Assembly: GCF_041260665.1 (NCBI RefSeq) | Contig: NZ_JBGCCT010000013.1 | Coordinates: 62,001 to 126,000 of the forward strand | Source of the DNA: Catenulispora sp. GP43 | GTDB lineage: Bacteria; Actinomycetota; Actinomycetes; Streptomycetales; Catenulisporaceae | Direction: 5' to 3' | DNA: 64,000 nt | Shown here: positions 24,260-33,314 of the stretch, in pieces | How the letters are laid out: each line of letters begins with the position of its first letter | Position numbering within the stretch: position 1 is the stretch's first letter | The notes under the pieces: model-generated | Database searches by the model: none | Seen by the model: only the letters and a program-made list of their open reading frames with translations | What the model was told of the DNA's origin: nothing | Position numbers and translations under genes: made by a program

Positions 24260-25242
24260 CGCTTGCGGCTCCTGGGATCCAGGGCGTCGCGGACCGCGTC
24301 GCCGACCAGGTTGAAGGCCAGAACGGTCGCGAACAGCGCGAGGCACGGCAGGGCGAAGTAGACGGGGTCGGTGGAGTACCAGGGCACGGCCGAGGCGATC
24401 ATCTGGCCCCACGACGGCGTGGGCGGCTCGACCCCGACACCGAGGAAGCTCAGGCCCGCCTCGGCGGCCACGCAGCTGGGGATGGACATGGTCGCGACCG
24501 CCAGGATCGGTCCGGCCAGATTCGGCAGGATCTCGCGGAACAGCAGGGCTGTGCGATCGGCGCCCAGGGCCCGGGCCGCCTCGGCGAATTCGGTGTGTCG
24601 AAGGATCATGGCCTGGGCCCGCACTATGCGCGCGACGTATGGCCAGCCGAAGAAGCCGAGAACCGTGATGAGCAGCAACTGCCGGTTCACGCCCGGCGCC
24701 GCGGCCATCAGCGCGATCATGAAGATCAGCGCGGGGAAGGACATGACCAGGTCGGCCAGCCTGCTGACCACGGTGTCCGCCACGCCGCCGAAGTAGCCGG
24801 CGGCCAGGCCGAGGGCCGCGCCGAGCCCGGTGGACAGCGCGGTCGCCGCCAGCGCGATCAGCAGCGAGACGCGGGCGCCGTAGACGAGGCGGGCCAGGAC
24901 GTCGCGGCCGTTCCCGGGCTCGACGCCGAGCAGGTGGTGCGCGCCGACGCCGCCGAGGTGGCCGGTCGGCAGGCCGCCGAGCGCCTCGTCGACCGCGGAC
25001 CGGTCGAAGGCGGTCGGGGAGGTCCCGGCCAGGCCGGTGATCAGCGGAGCGGCTACGGCAGCCAGGACCAGGACGGTGATGACCGCCAGACCGGCCCGGG
25101 CTCCGGGGCGGCGCAGGATGCTGTGGAGAACGCGGGCTCCCCGCGCCCTGTCATCCCGGCCGCCCCGGGTCCGGCCCGCCCGGCCGGCGGGCAGATCCGG
25201 TCCGGCCGGGCGGGGGCTCGTGTCTTCGTCGAGCTCTGACAT
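24256..25242 (-). CDS. dppC: Oligopeptide ABC transporter permease, DppC type
   Basis: Protein of 328 residues with a charged, Pro/Arg-rich N-terminus of about 45 residues, then helix 1 (GLAVITVLVLAAVAAPLI), NGRDVLARLVYGARVSLLIA (the typical DppC block), EAARALGADRTALLF as the EAA loop, and a final GDAVRDALDPR. The ATG at 25242 is two bases downstream of the dppA stop, so translation is coupled. Confidence 0.93.
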   Translation of the reverse strand: MSELDEDTSPRPAGPDLPAGRAGRTRGGRDDRARGARVLHSILRRPGARAGLAVITVLVLAAVAAPLITGLAGTSPTAFDRSAVDEALGGLPTGHLGGVGAHHLLGVEPGNGRDVLARLVYGARVSLLIALAATALSTGLGAALGLAAGYFGGVADTVVSRLADLVMSFPALIFMIALMAAAPGVNRQLLLITVLGFFGWPYVARIVRAQAMILRHTEFAEAARALGADRTALLFREILPNLAGPILAVATMSIPSCVAAEAGLSFLGVGVEPPTPSWGQMIASAVPWYSTDPVYFALPCLALFATVLAFNLVGDAVRDALDPRSRKR

Positions 25243-25244
25243 GG

Positions 25245-26948
25245 TCAGGACAGCCCCAGGGAGACCAGGTCCAGGCGGCCGACGTAGGCCACGTGCCCGT
25301 AGGCGCCGGCCACGTGCGGGCCGACCAGCACCGCCGCCTTGTCCCACAGGAACGGCACGATCGGCGCGTCGGCCATGATCTGCTTCGACAGCTCGCCGTA
25401 CGCCTGGTCGGCGGCGGCGACGTCGCCCATCGCGGCGATCTCGTCGAAGCGCTTGTCGACCTCGGGCGAGGAGTACATCGCGCGGTTGTTGTTGCCCTGG
25501 GCGGTGATGAGGCGGCCGTCGAGGATGATCGGCAGCAGCGTCGACGGTCCGGTCCAGTCCGGGGTCCAGCCGTCGATGACCATGTCGTGCTCCTGCGCCA
25601 CGGTCTCCTCGGTGGACCAGTACGAGGACGAGGGCACCTCGTTGAGCTTGACGCGGATCCCGGCCTTGCCGAGCGACTCCTGGATCGCCTCGCCCTGCGC
25701 CTTGCCGGTCGCGGTGCCGGGCAGGTCGAGGGTCAGGTCGATGCCGCCGGGGAAACCGGCCTCGGTCAGGAGCTGCTTGGCCTTGGCCGGGTCGCCCTGT
25801 CCGCCGGGGGTCGCGTACGGGTCGTCGGGAACGTGCCCGGCGACGCTCGGCGGGATCAGGCCGGTGGCGAGGTCGCCGGCGATCGGGCCGCCGCGGGTCA
25901 GCCGCAGCGCGTCCTTGTCCAGGGCGAAGGCGACGGCCTGCCGGACCCGCACGTCGTTCAGGGGCTTGTGCGTGGTGTTCAGCGAAAGGAAACGCGAGCT
26001 GGTGCTGTCGGAGACGACGAGCCGTTTCTTGAGCGCCGGGTCGTTCTGCACCTTGGCCACCGAAGCCGCGCCGATCGGCTCCAGCGCCACCGCGTCGGCG
26101 TCCGGACCGGCGGCGGCGATCATGCGCTGGTCGACCACGGCGGTGTCCAGACCGAGCTCGAACTCGATCCGGTCCGGCAGGGCTTTGCGCACCTGGTCCG
26201 TGGTCGCGCTCCAGGAAGTGTTGCGGATCAGGACCAGCTTGGCCTTCGGATCGTAGGAATCGATCTTGTAGGGGCCGCTGGAGACGGGGTGCTGGTCGTA
26301 GTCGACGCCGGTGTCCTTGGCCTGCGGCACCGGGGAGAAGACCGGAAGCGAGACCGTGGACCCGAAATCGGCGACCGGCCGGTTCAGGTGGAACACGATG
26401 GTCTTGGTGTCCGGGACCTCGATCGACGCCAGTCCGTTCTTGTCCTTATAGGGGCCCTGATATTTGTCGCCGCCGACCAGCCACATCCGGGCGTACGGCG
26501 CACCCTCGGGCAGGATGTCCGCGAAGGAGCGCTCGACGCCGTACTTGACATCGGCGGCCGTGATCGGGGTGCCGTCCTCGTATTCGACGCCGTCCTTCAG
26601 GTGGAACGTCCAGGTCTTCGCATCGTCCGTGGGCGTCCCGAGATCCGTCGCCAGGTCCGGCACGATCTTGCCGCCGGCGCTGCCGGGTGCGGCCGCGTAG
26701 GTGGTCAGCGTCCGGTAGATCAGGCGGCTGACGTCCTCGCTGTCGGTGACGTAGTTGCGTGCCGGGTCCAGGTGCTCGAACGTGGTCGCCGCGAGGACGT
26801 GCAGCGTGCCGCCGGCCTTCGCGGCGGGCCCCGTCGGCCGCGCCGCGTCCGGCTGCGAACCGCTCCGCCCCGTTCCGCCGCTGCCGCATCCGGCGACCAG
26901 CAGCACTGTCACTGTCAACGCCGCGACAGCCCGGTTTCTCCCGGCCAT
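25245..26948 (-). CDS. dppA: Peptide-binding lipoprotein of the ABC transporter, SBP family 5
   Basis: Protein of 567 residues. Signal peptide with lipobox VLLVAGCGSG, so the mature protein is a lipoprotein anchored by the Cys. Family 5 features are TFEHLDPARNYVTDSEDVSR, DDAKTWTFHLKDGVEYEDGT, PITAADVKYGVERS, VSSGPYKIDSYDPK, NDVRVRQAVAFALDKDAL and WTPDWTGPS. ATG 26948 has AAGGGGAT about six bases upstream. It is the first gene of the dppACBDF-S33-M6 operon and is divergent from the LysR gene at 27050. A GTGATATTGCAC motif lies in its leader. Confidence 0.93.
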   Translation of the reverse strand: MAGRNRAVAALTVTVLLVAGCGSGGTGRSGSQPDAARPTGPAAKAGGTLHVLAATTFEHLDPARNYVTDSEDVSRLIYRTLTTYAAAPGSAGGKIVPDLATDLGTPTDDAKTWTFHLKDGVEYEDGTPITAADVKYGVERSFADILPEGAPYARMWLVGGDKYQGPYKDKNGLASIEVPDTKTIVFHLNRPVADFGSTVSLPVFSPVPQAKDTGVDYDQHPVSSGPYKIDSYDPKAKLVLIRNTSWSATTDQVRKALPDRIEFELGLDTAVVDQRMIAAAGPDADAVALEPIGAASVAKVQNDPALKKRLVVSDSTSSRFLSLNTTHKPLNDVRVRQAVAFALDKDALRLTRGGPIAGDLATGLIPPSVAGHVPDDPYATPGGQGDPAKAKQLLTEAGFPGGIDLTLDLPGTATGKAQGEAIQESLGKAGIRVKLNEVPSSSYWSTEETVAQEHDMVIDGWTPDWTGPSTLLPIILDGRLITAQGNNNRAMYSSPEVDKRFDEIAAMGDVAAADQAYGELSKQIMADAPIVPFLWDKAAVLVGPHVAGAYGHVAYVGRLDLVSLGLS

Positions 26949-26968
26949 GACGATCCCCTTACTGCCGT

Positions 26969-26980
26969 GTGATATTGCAC
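26969..26980. promoter_or_regulatory. GTGATATTGCAC element between dppA and lysR (candidate operator)
   Basis: The 12-mer GTGATATTGCAC, within the imperfect palindrome TGTGATATTGCACA (26968-26981), lies 20 bases upstream of the dppA ATG. The identical 12-mer occurs at 35607-35618 upstream of livK in the same orientation relative to transcription. The site is in the 101-base region shared by the divergent lysR and dppA genes, where a LysR protein would be expected to bind. Confidence 0.4.
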
Positions 26981-27049
26981 ATAGAATGCGGGGGCCGGAT
27001 CCGTGCGGGGAGACCTCAGATCCCCCCAACGCCGCGTTATGGAGGCTCC

Positions 27050-28000
27050 GTGGAACTCGAGATACGCCACCTGCGGGTCGTCTGCGCGGTCGCCGAGTCC
27101 GGCTCGCTGACCCGCGCCGCCGCCGCGCTGCGGATGACTCAGCCCGGCCTGTCGGCGCAGCTGCAGCGCATCGAGGCCGCCCTCGGCGCGCCGCTGTTCA
27201 CCCGCTCGGCCACCGGTGTGGCGCCGACGGCGCTGGGCGAAGTGGTTCTGACCCGGGCCCGCGCGGTGCTCCCGGCGATGGATGAATTGGCGCGGGTCAC
27301 GGCGCGAGCGGCGCGGACCGAACCCGCCGGACGCCGGATCAGGGTCGGGACCGTGAACTCCTCGCTGATCGGCGGCGTCCTGGACGCGGTCCGGTACTTG
27401 TACCCGGAGGCCGAGACGTGCTCACGTCTGCAGGGCTCGCCGCTGCCGCTGCTGGACGACCTGGCCGACGGCCGTCTGGAGATCGCAGTGGTCGGCGACA
27501 GCCCCGGCTATGAGATCACCGCCCCGCCGGAAGTGGTGCTGGCGCCCGTGGTCACCGAACCGGTCTTCGTGGCACTGCCGGCCGGTCACCGGATGGCGCC
27601 GGCCACAGTGGTGGACCTGACCGACGTCGAAGACGAGGACTGGGTCGCACCGCGGCCCGACGCCGACCGCACCCGCGAGTACTGCACGGCGGTACTGACG
27701 GCCGCCGGCCGGACCCTGCGCACCGTCCACGAGGCAGAAGGGCGGGTCGTCGAGGAATTGGTGCGGTCCGGCCACGCGCTGAGCCTGTGCCAGGCGACGT
27801 TCCCGGAGTCACCGGGTGTCGTGGTGCGGCCCATCGCCGGGGATCCGTTGTGGTACCGGCATCTCTTGGCGTGGCACGCGGCGGGGCCGTTCGCGGGCTC
27901 CGAGGCTGCGAGGGTGTTGATGGAGAACGCCGAGGCGGCCCATCGGGCGGCGGTGCGGCGGAGTCCGGCTTATCGGTCTTGGCTGGGCGCGGGTACATAA
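27050..28000 (+). CDS. LysR-family transcriptional regulator
   Basis: Protein of 316 residues. The N-terminal winged helix is MELEIRHLRVVCAVAESGSL, TRAAAALRMTQPGLSAQLQR, IEAALGAPLFTRSATGVAPT. The effector domain runs from about 95 (RIRVGTVNSSLIGGVLDAVR) to about 290. GTG at 27050 has GGAGG at 27041-27045, four bases away. It is divergent from dppA and is the natural candidate to control peptide uptake in response to a peptide or amino acid. The effector is not predictable. Confidence 0.9.
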   Translation: MELEIRHLRVVCAVAESGSLTRAAAALRMTQPGLSAQLQRIEAALGAPLFTRSATGVAPTALGEVVLTRARAVLPAMDELARVTARAARTEPAGRRIRVGTVNSSLIGGVLDAVRYLYPEAETCSRLQGSPLPLLDDLADGRLEIAVVGDSPGYEITAPPEVVLAPVVTEPVFVALPAGHRMAPATVVDLTDVEDEDWVAPRPDADRTREYCTAVLTAAGRTLRTVHEAEGRVVEELVRSGHALSLCQATFPESPGVVVRPIAGDPLWYRHLLAWHAAGPFAGSEAARVLMENAEAAHRAAVRRSPAYRSWLGAGT

Positions 28001-28186
28001 GGCGCTGCTATGGGGAATTGTTGTCTCCCGACATCGCTCCCACGCTCGTACCGTCGGCCGAACGAACCACCGCACGGTGCGCTCACCGCACCTGAATGTC
28101 GGCGATCACTCTCGCCTTGACCACGGGGACGCGCTCACCCGGGCCCTGGCCGCCCGGATCATCGAATCCTGATTCAGGAGTCTTCC

Positions 28187-29446
28187 ATGACCCTACCAGA
28201 GGGCGCGAGACGCCGCCCACGCACCGCGCTCCTATCCGTCCTGTCAACCCTGCTCGCCGTGTTCGCCCTGGTCGTCGTCCCTGCCGGCCCCGCCCACGCG
28301 TACAACGGGAGCACGTCCGCGTGCGCGTTCACCGGCACGACCGGCTACACCGACGAGGGCCAGCAGAACACCACCGGCACCGACCCCGATCGGTTCCAGG
28401 TGCCCTTCGACCCCACCGGCGCGGCCGCCTACAAGACCCTTCGAGTGGGCATGCTGTACGTGGACTTCCCGGACGCCCAGGGCGCCGGGAGCCTCGCCGC
28501 CTACTACAACCGGCTTTCGCCTGCCGCCGCCTGGATGTGGAACGCCTCCTACGGCCACACGTGGCTTGACATCCAGGCGCCGCTGAACCGGTGGCTGCGC
28601 ATGCCGTCGGCGTCCACCGCCTACGGGTGGCCGGGAACCCCGGCCTACGCCGGCCAGCAGCAGTACGTGCTGGACGCGGTCACAGCCGCCGCGGACGCCG
28701 GTGTCGACCTGTCTCAGTACGACATGTTCTACATCGTGCCGACCAGCAGCGCGACGGCGATCAACAACTCGCCCACCTACATCTGGGACTCCGGCAACCC
28801 CGGCGTGGTCGTCGAGGGCACGACGGTCAAATGGGCTGTCACCTTCGGTCAGGACATCTGGGGATCGTGGAGCTACCACATCGCCGACCACGAGACAGGT
28901 CATACCTTCGGGCTCCCCGACCTGTACTCCTTCACCGGAGACACGCACCAGTTCGTCGGGGGCTGGGACATCATGGGCGATATCGGTGGGCCGGGGAACC
29001 AGTATTTCGGCTGGCAGTCCTGGAAGCTCGGTTGGACCAGTGACAGCGAGGTCTCCTGCATGACCGCGCCGGGCACATCGCTGCGCACCCCTTTGAACCC
29101 GGTCGAATACGCGCCGGTCGGCGGCAGATGGCGGATCGTGGTACTCAAGACCGGTCCGACCTCCGCCTATGTCGTGGAGTCGCGAAGGTCTGCCTTGAAT
29201 GATCCCAGCCTCTGCTCCACGGGTGTGCTCATCTACAAGGTCGACTGGTCCGTCGCCACCGGTACCGGGCCGATCCGGGTGGTGGCCGACCCCGACGCCG
29301 CGGCGCCCCCCGCGGGCTGTGCCGCGCTGGATATGGACACCTGGCAGCCCGGCCAGACCTTCACCGATTCCAGCACCAACGTCACCATCTCGGTGGTGAG
29401 CGGCCTGTCCGACTCCAACGGTGACACTGTGGACACCTCCATGTGA
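28187..29446 (+). CDS. Secreted M6-like zinc metalloprotease, second copy
   Basis: Protein of 419 residues with a signal peptide (LAVFALVVVPAGPAHA). It parallels the 18968-20188 protein throughout: CAFTGTTGYTDEGQQNTTGT against CALTGTTGWTDEGHNTDYT, LYVDFPDA, HIADHETGHTFGLPDLYSF with the HExGH zinc site, FVGGWDIMGDIGG, FGWQSWKLGWTSD and AYVVESRRSAL. The ATG at 28187 has AGGAG about seven bases upstream. The copies are on opposite strands at the two ends of the dpp locus, so both may serve extracellular protein breakdown. It is convergent with the next gene, only six bases away. Confidence 0.85.
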   Translation: MTLPEGARRRPRTALLSVLSTLLAVFALVVVPAGPAHAYNGSTSACAFTGTTGYTDEGQQNTTGTDPDRFQVPFDPTGAAAYKTLRVGMLYVDFPDAQGAGSLAAYYNRLSPAAAWMWNASYGHTWLDIQAPLNRWLRMPSASTAYGWPGTPAYAGQQQYVLDAVTAAADAGVDLSQYDMFYIVPTSSATAINNSPTYIWDSGNPGVVVEGTTVKWAVTFGQDIWGSWSYHIADHETGHTFGLPDLYSFTGDTHQFVGGWDIMGDIGGPGNQYFGWQSWKLGWTSDSEVSCMTAPGTSLRTPLNPVEYAPVGGRWRIVVLKTGPTSAYVVESRRSALNDPSLCSTGVLIYKVDWSVATGTGPIRVVADPDAAAPPAGCAALDMDTWQPGQTFTDSSTNVTISVVSGLSDSNGDTVDTSM

Positions 29447-29452
29447 CCACTG

Positions 29453-30787
29453 TCAGCAGGCGCAGCGTCCGAGGGCCGCATCGCTTCTCACGCCGACGGG
29501 CGCAGCCGAATTCTCCGCGATGACCGCGTCAGCGACACTGAGCGCGGTCATCGCGGAGATGTCGCAGACCGCTCCGATGTGGAACAGCGAGCGGGTCTCG
29601 GTGATGACGTCGTTGTCGCCGGCGCGCAGCACCACCCGCAGGTCGGGGGAGATGGCCAAGGCGGCGATGGCGACCTCGACGTTGTCGAGTTCCTCGGCGC
29701 CCATCGCGGCCAGGGCGCGGGCTTTGGGCAGCCGCAGCCGGTCGAGCACCGAGCGGTCTTCGGCGTGGGCGATCAGCACCGGTATCCTCGCGGCCTTGGC
29801 CAGGCGGAGGTTCGCCGCCTGCGGGTCGCGTTCGACGGCGACCACCGGAACACCCAGCCGGCGCAGCGCCAGGCACAGGCGGAGCCCGACCTGGCCCAGG
29901 CCGACGACCACCACATGGCCCGACCGCGGTACCGTGCGGGCCCCGATGATGCCGGCGCTGCGCACCGACAAGGACCGCTCGACGATCCCCGCCGTGAACA
30001 ACGCGGCGAACGTGATCGTCAGCATCATGCCGGCGCTGGACACCACGAGGTACCAGCCCGGTGCCCGTCCGTTCTCGACCATGCCGACCGTGGAGACCAG
30101 ACGGGCCGCGGTGTACAGGGCCTCGGGCCCGTCCTGGTGCAGCACGCGGGCGGCCATCAGCCATTCGGCGGTCAGCGCCGCCAGCAGTCCGACCAAGCCG
30201 ACGAGCAGCATCTGGCTGGCGTTGTCGTGCGAGCGGACCTGGCCGGCCAGAGCCCGCGCGACGCGGCGGATCCGGGAGGGGCGGTGCTGCCATATAAGGG
30301 TGTTGGCATCGCCCTCCGGCGTTTCCGCCACGGCCGGCGGAACCGGCTCGGAGGTGTCGGTCGCCGCCAACCGGTCGTTCAGGCAGGCGGCGGTGAGGAC
30401 CGGGACGGCGATGTCCGCCGGCGACGTGACCCGGCAGTTGGGGATGGCTCTGACCAACTGGTCGGCCACGGTGCGGTCGAAGACCGTGACGACCAGCCGG
30501 ATCGAGGGCCGCAGGTGCTCGACCAGCAGCGCGTAGCGCAGTGCCACGACATCGCCGCGCACCACGATCGCCACCGCGCCGACGTCCGGGCCCAGTGCCG
30601 TGCGCAGGCCCGCCTCGGTCGGCTCCGGGAGGTGAACCACGGCGTGGCCGCGGCGGGTCAGGGCGTCACAGGCCCGCCGCGCCGTGTCCAGCCCGCCGAT
30701 GACCAGCACCTTTGATCCGTCCATGACGGGACGGTAGCGGCTACCACCCCCTTCGCGGACAGGCCGTTCCGAGGGGTGGTCAGACAT
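29453..30787 (-). CDS. RCK/CASTOR-like ion-channel protein with two NAD-binding domains
   Basis: Protein of 444 residues: an N-terminal Rossmann domain (SKVLVIGGLDTARRACDALT), a central membrane part, and a second Rossmann/RCK domain (GHVVVVGLGQVGLRLCLALR) to the end. The membrane part has a helix at about 192-210, a pore-loop-like stretch YTAARLVSTVGM and a final helix WYLVVSSAGMMLTITFAALF. The order TM-P loop-TM between RCK domains resembles potassium channels and CASTOR-type channels, but the filter reads STVGM rather than TVGYG. It begins one base after the livF stop, so it is the last gene of the liv operon. Ion selectivity is unknown. Confidence 0.7.
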   Translation of the reverse strand: MSDHPSERPVREGGGSRYRPVMDGSKVLVIGGLDTARRACDALTRRGHAVVHLPEPTEAGLRTALGPDVGAVAIVVRGDVVALRYALLVEHLRPSIRLVVTVFDRTVADQLVRAIPNCRVTSPADIAVPVLTAACLNDRLAATDTSEPVPPAVAETPEGDANTLIWQHRPSRIRRVARALAGQVRSHDNASQMLLVGLVGLLAALTAEWLMAARVLHQDGPEALYTAARLVSTVGMVENGRAPGWYLVVSSAGMMLTITFAALFTAGIVERSLSVRSAGIIGARTVPRSGHVVVVGLGQVGLRLCLALRRLGVPVVAVERDPQAANLRLAKAARIPVLIAHAEDRSVLDRLRLPKARALAAMGAEELDNVEVAIAALAISPDLRVVLRAGDNDVITETRSLFHIGAVCDISAMTALSVADAVIAENSAAPVGVRSDAALGRCAC

Positions 30788-30788
30788 C

Positions 30789-31499
30789 TCACGCGACTCC
30801 GCCCAGATAGGCCTCGACGACCCGGGCGTCGGCGGACAACTCGGCCGCTGTGCCTTCCAGCACCTTCTCCCCGTTCTCGATCACGCAGCCCCGGTGGGCG
30901 ATCTTCAACGCGGCCGTGGCGTTCTGTTCGACGAGCAGTACCGCCGTGCCGCCGCGGTTGATGTCCCTGATCACGTCCATCACCGCGGCGACCATGATCG
31001 GGGCCAGGCCCATGGAAGGTTCGTCGAGCAGGAGAAGACCGGGGCGGGCGACAAGGGCCCGGCCTATCGCGAGCATCTGCTGCTCGCCGCCGGAGAGCGT
31101 CCCGCCCTGCTGCGCTCGCCGTTCGGCCAGCCGCGGCAGCAGTTCGTAGACCTCGTCGACCCGGCGCGCGAGTTCGGCACCATCGCGGACCAGATACCCG
31201 CCGACGAGCAGGTTCTCGTGCACCGTCAAGGTGCTGAAGACGCGCCGTCCCTCGGGGACGTGCACCACCCCGCGGGCGACGATCTTCGGCGGGGCCATCC
31301 CCGTGATGTCCTGGCTTGCGTGGACGATCCGGCCGGCGGCGGGTTTCACGAGTCCGGACACCGCTGACAGCGTGGTGGTCTTGCCGGCGCCGTTGTTGCC
31401 CAGCAGGGCGACGATCTCCCCTTCGCCCACCGTGAGGTCGAGTCCGCGCAGCGCCCGCACTGCTCCGTACTCGACGTCGAGTCCGCGGATCTCAAGCAT
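30789..31499 (-). CDS. livF: Branched-chain amino-acid ABC transporter ATPase LivF
   Basis: Protein of 236 residues: LEIRGLDVEYGAVRALRGLD, Walker A GNNGAGKTTTLSAV, Q-loop replaced by the LivF-typical VVHVPEGRRVFSTLTV, signature LSGGEQQMLAIGRAL, Walker B LLLLDEPSMGLAP, switch VLLVEQN. ATG 31499 overlaps the livG stop by eight bases and gives the standard N-terminus; the in-frame GTG 31529 would add ten residues and has no ribosome binding site. Confidence 0.93.
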   Translation of the reverse strand: MLEIRGLDVEYGAVRALRGLDLTVGEGEIVALLGNNGAGKTTTLSAVSGLVKPAAGRIVHASQDITGMAPPKIVARGVVHVPEGRRVFSTLTVHENLLVGGYLVRDGAELARRVDEVYELLPRLAERRAQQGGTLSGGEQQMLAIGRALVARPGLLLLDEPSMGLAPIMVAAVMDVIRDINRGGTAVLLVEQNATAALKIAHRGCVIENGEKVLEGTAAELSADARVVEAYLGGVA

Positions 31500-32310
31500 C
31501 GTGGGTCCCGTCTCCTGCGAGTTCGGCACGAGCGGCGTGGATCTCGGCGTCGTCGGCGTCCCTGCCGAGGTAGGCCTCGATGACGGCGGGGTCGCGCCGG
31601 ACGTCCGCCGGAGGGCCGTCCGCGATCTCCCTGCCGAAGTTGAGCACGATCACCCGCTCGGACACCTCCATGACCAGGCCCATGTCGTGCTCGATGAGCG
31701 CGATGGCCACACCGAGGTCCCGGATCCGGCGGATCAGGGTGAGCAGTTCGGCCTTCTCACCGCGGTTCAGCCCCGCGGCCGGTTCGTCCAACAGCAGTAT
31801 TCTCGGCCGTCTGGCCAGGGCGCGGGCGAGCTCGACCCGGCGCTGTTCGCCGTACGGCAGGTGGCCCGCCAGACCTGCGCGGTTCCCGCGGAGCCCGACG
31901 AAGTCCAGCCACTTGTGGGCCTCGTCGCTGCTCTCCCGCTCGCTGCGCCGGTAGCGGGGGGTGTGCAGCATCGCGTCGAGGGCGCTCTGTTTCAGCCACA
32001 GGTGAGTGCCGGCCCGTACGTTGTCCAGCACCGACAACTCGCCGAACAGCCGCAGGTTCTGGAAGGTGCGAGCCAGGCCGCGGGCGGCGATCGCCGACGG
32101 GCGCAGGCCCGCCACCTGTTCACCGGCCAGCCTGACGGTGCCGGCGGTCGGCCGATAGAACCCGCTGGCGCAGTTGAAGGCCGAGGTCTTGCCGGCACCG
32201 TTGGGGCCGATGACCGACACGATCTCGCTCTGGCCGACTGAGAAGCTGAGGCCGTCGACGGCCTGGACGCCGCCGAAGGCCAGCTGCAGACCACTGATTT
32301 CGAGAATCAC
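31492..32310 (-). CDS. livG: Branched-chain amino-acid ABC transporter ATPase LivG
   Basis: Protein of 272 residues: LEISGLQLAFGGVQAVDGLS, Walker A GPNGAGKTSAFNCA, ARTFQNLRLFGELSVLDNV, signature LPYGEQRRVELARAL (the G of LSGGQ is preceded by LPY, normal for LivG), Walker B RILLLDEPAAGLN, switch ALIEHDMGLVMEVSERV. GTG at 32310 has AGGAGG five bases upstream and overlaps the livM stop (GTGA). Confidence 0.93.
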   Translation of the reverse strand: MILEISGLQLAFGGVQAVDGLSFSVGQSEIVSVIGPNGAGKTSAFNCASGFYRPTAGTVRLAGEQVAGLRPSAIAARGLARTFQNLRLFGELSVLDNVRAGTHLWLKQSALDAMLHTPRYRRSERESSDEAHKWLDFVGLRGNRAGLAGHLPYGEQRRVELARALARRPRILLLDEPAAGLNRGEKAELLTLIRRIRDLGVAIALIEHDMGLVMEVSERVIVLNFGREIADGPPADVRRDPAVIEAYLGRDADDAEIHAARAELAGDGTHDA

Positions 32311-33314
32311 GGTTCCTCCTTCGCCGGCACGCGGGCGGCATCCGCGCCGCCCCGCACCACCTGGTCGTCGGGTTCGCGCGAGCGGTGCGGCCACAGGCCC
32401 TGCGGGCGGAGCAGCATCATGACGATGAGGAGCACGCCGAAAACGAAGAAGCGGTAGTCGGCCAGGCCCCGCAGCAGCTCCGGCAGCAGACTGATGACGA
32501 CGGCTCCGACCACGACACCCCGGGTCGAGCCCATACCGCCCAGCACCACCGCCATCAGGACGAGGGCGGACTGCAGGAAGGTGAAGCTGGCCGGGGAGAT
32601 CGCCGAGAGCTGGGCGGCGAACAGCACGCCCGACAGGCCGCCCCAGACGGCACCGGCCACGTAGGCGGCCAGCTTGACCCGGTAGGTGTTGATCCCGCTG
32701 GCCTCGGCCGCGTCCTCGTCCTCGCGGACGAACCGCCAGGCGCGGCCGATCCGGGAGGTGCCGAGCCGGGCGGCGAACAGCACCGCGACCGACACGATCA
32801 CCAGCGTGGTGTAGTAGAAGACGGCCGGGTCGGACAGGGTGTCGCCGAACAGACCCGGGATTCCGTAGATGCCCGAAGGGCCCCCGGTGATGTCCAGGTT
32901 GTTCGCGGTGATCCGGATGATCTCGCCGAAGCCGAGGGTCACGATGGCCAGATAGTCGCTGCGCAGCCGCAGTGTCGGGGCTCCGATCAGCACTCCGGCC
33001 ACCACAGTCGCCGCGATGACGGCCGGCACTGTGGCGATGAGCGGGATGTTCAGCCGCGTCGCGAGTACTCCGCCGACGTACGCGCCCACGGCGAGGAAGG
33101 CGGCGAAGCCGAGGTCCAGCAGTCCGCAGTAGCCGACGACGATGTTCAGGCCGACCGCGAGCATCACGAAGATGGCCGCGCTGGTCATCACGTTCAGCGC
33201 GTACGGAGTGGCGGTCACGAACGGGGCGAGCAGGCCGATCGCCAGCCCGCTCCAGCCGATTCGCCGACTGGCCAGCAGCCGGGCGATCACTTGTGGTTTC
33301 TGGGCGGCCGCCAT
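32307..33314 (-). CDS. livM: Branched-chain amino-acid ABC transporter permease LivM
   Basis: Protein of 335 residues with about nine membrane helices and family blocks GLNIVVGYCGLLDLGFAAFL, GAPTLRLRSDYLAIVTLGFG, EIIRITANNLDITGGPSGI and GRAWRFVREDEDAAEASGIN. A charged C-terminal tail follows RPQGLWPHR. The ATG at 33314 overlaps the livH stop by one base (TGATG); a GTG at 33317 is an alternative. Confidence 0.92.
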   Translation of the reverse strand: MAAAQKPQVIARLLASRRIGWSGLAIGLLAPFVTATPYALNVMTSAAIFVMLAVGLNIVVGYCGLLDLGFAAFLAVGAYVGGVLATRLNIPLIATVPAVIAATVVAGVLIGAPTLRLRSDYLAIVTLGFGEIIRITANNLDITGGPSGIYGIPGLFGDTLSDPAVFYYTTLVIVSVAVLFAARLGTSRIGRAWRFVREDEDAAEASGINTYRVKLAAYVAGAVWGGLSGVLFAAQLSAISPASFTFLQSALVLMAVVLGGMGSTRGVVVGAVVISLLPELLRGLADYRFFVFGVLLIVMMLLRPQGLWPHRSREPDDQVVRGGADAARVPAKEEP

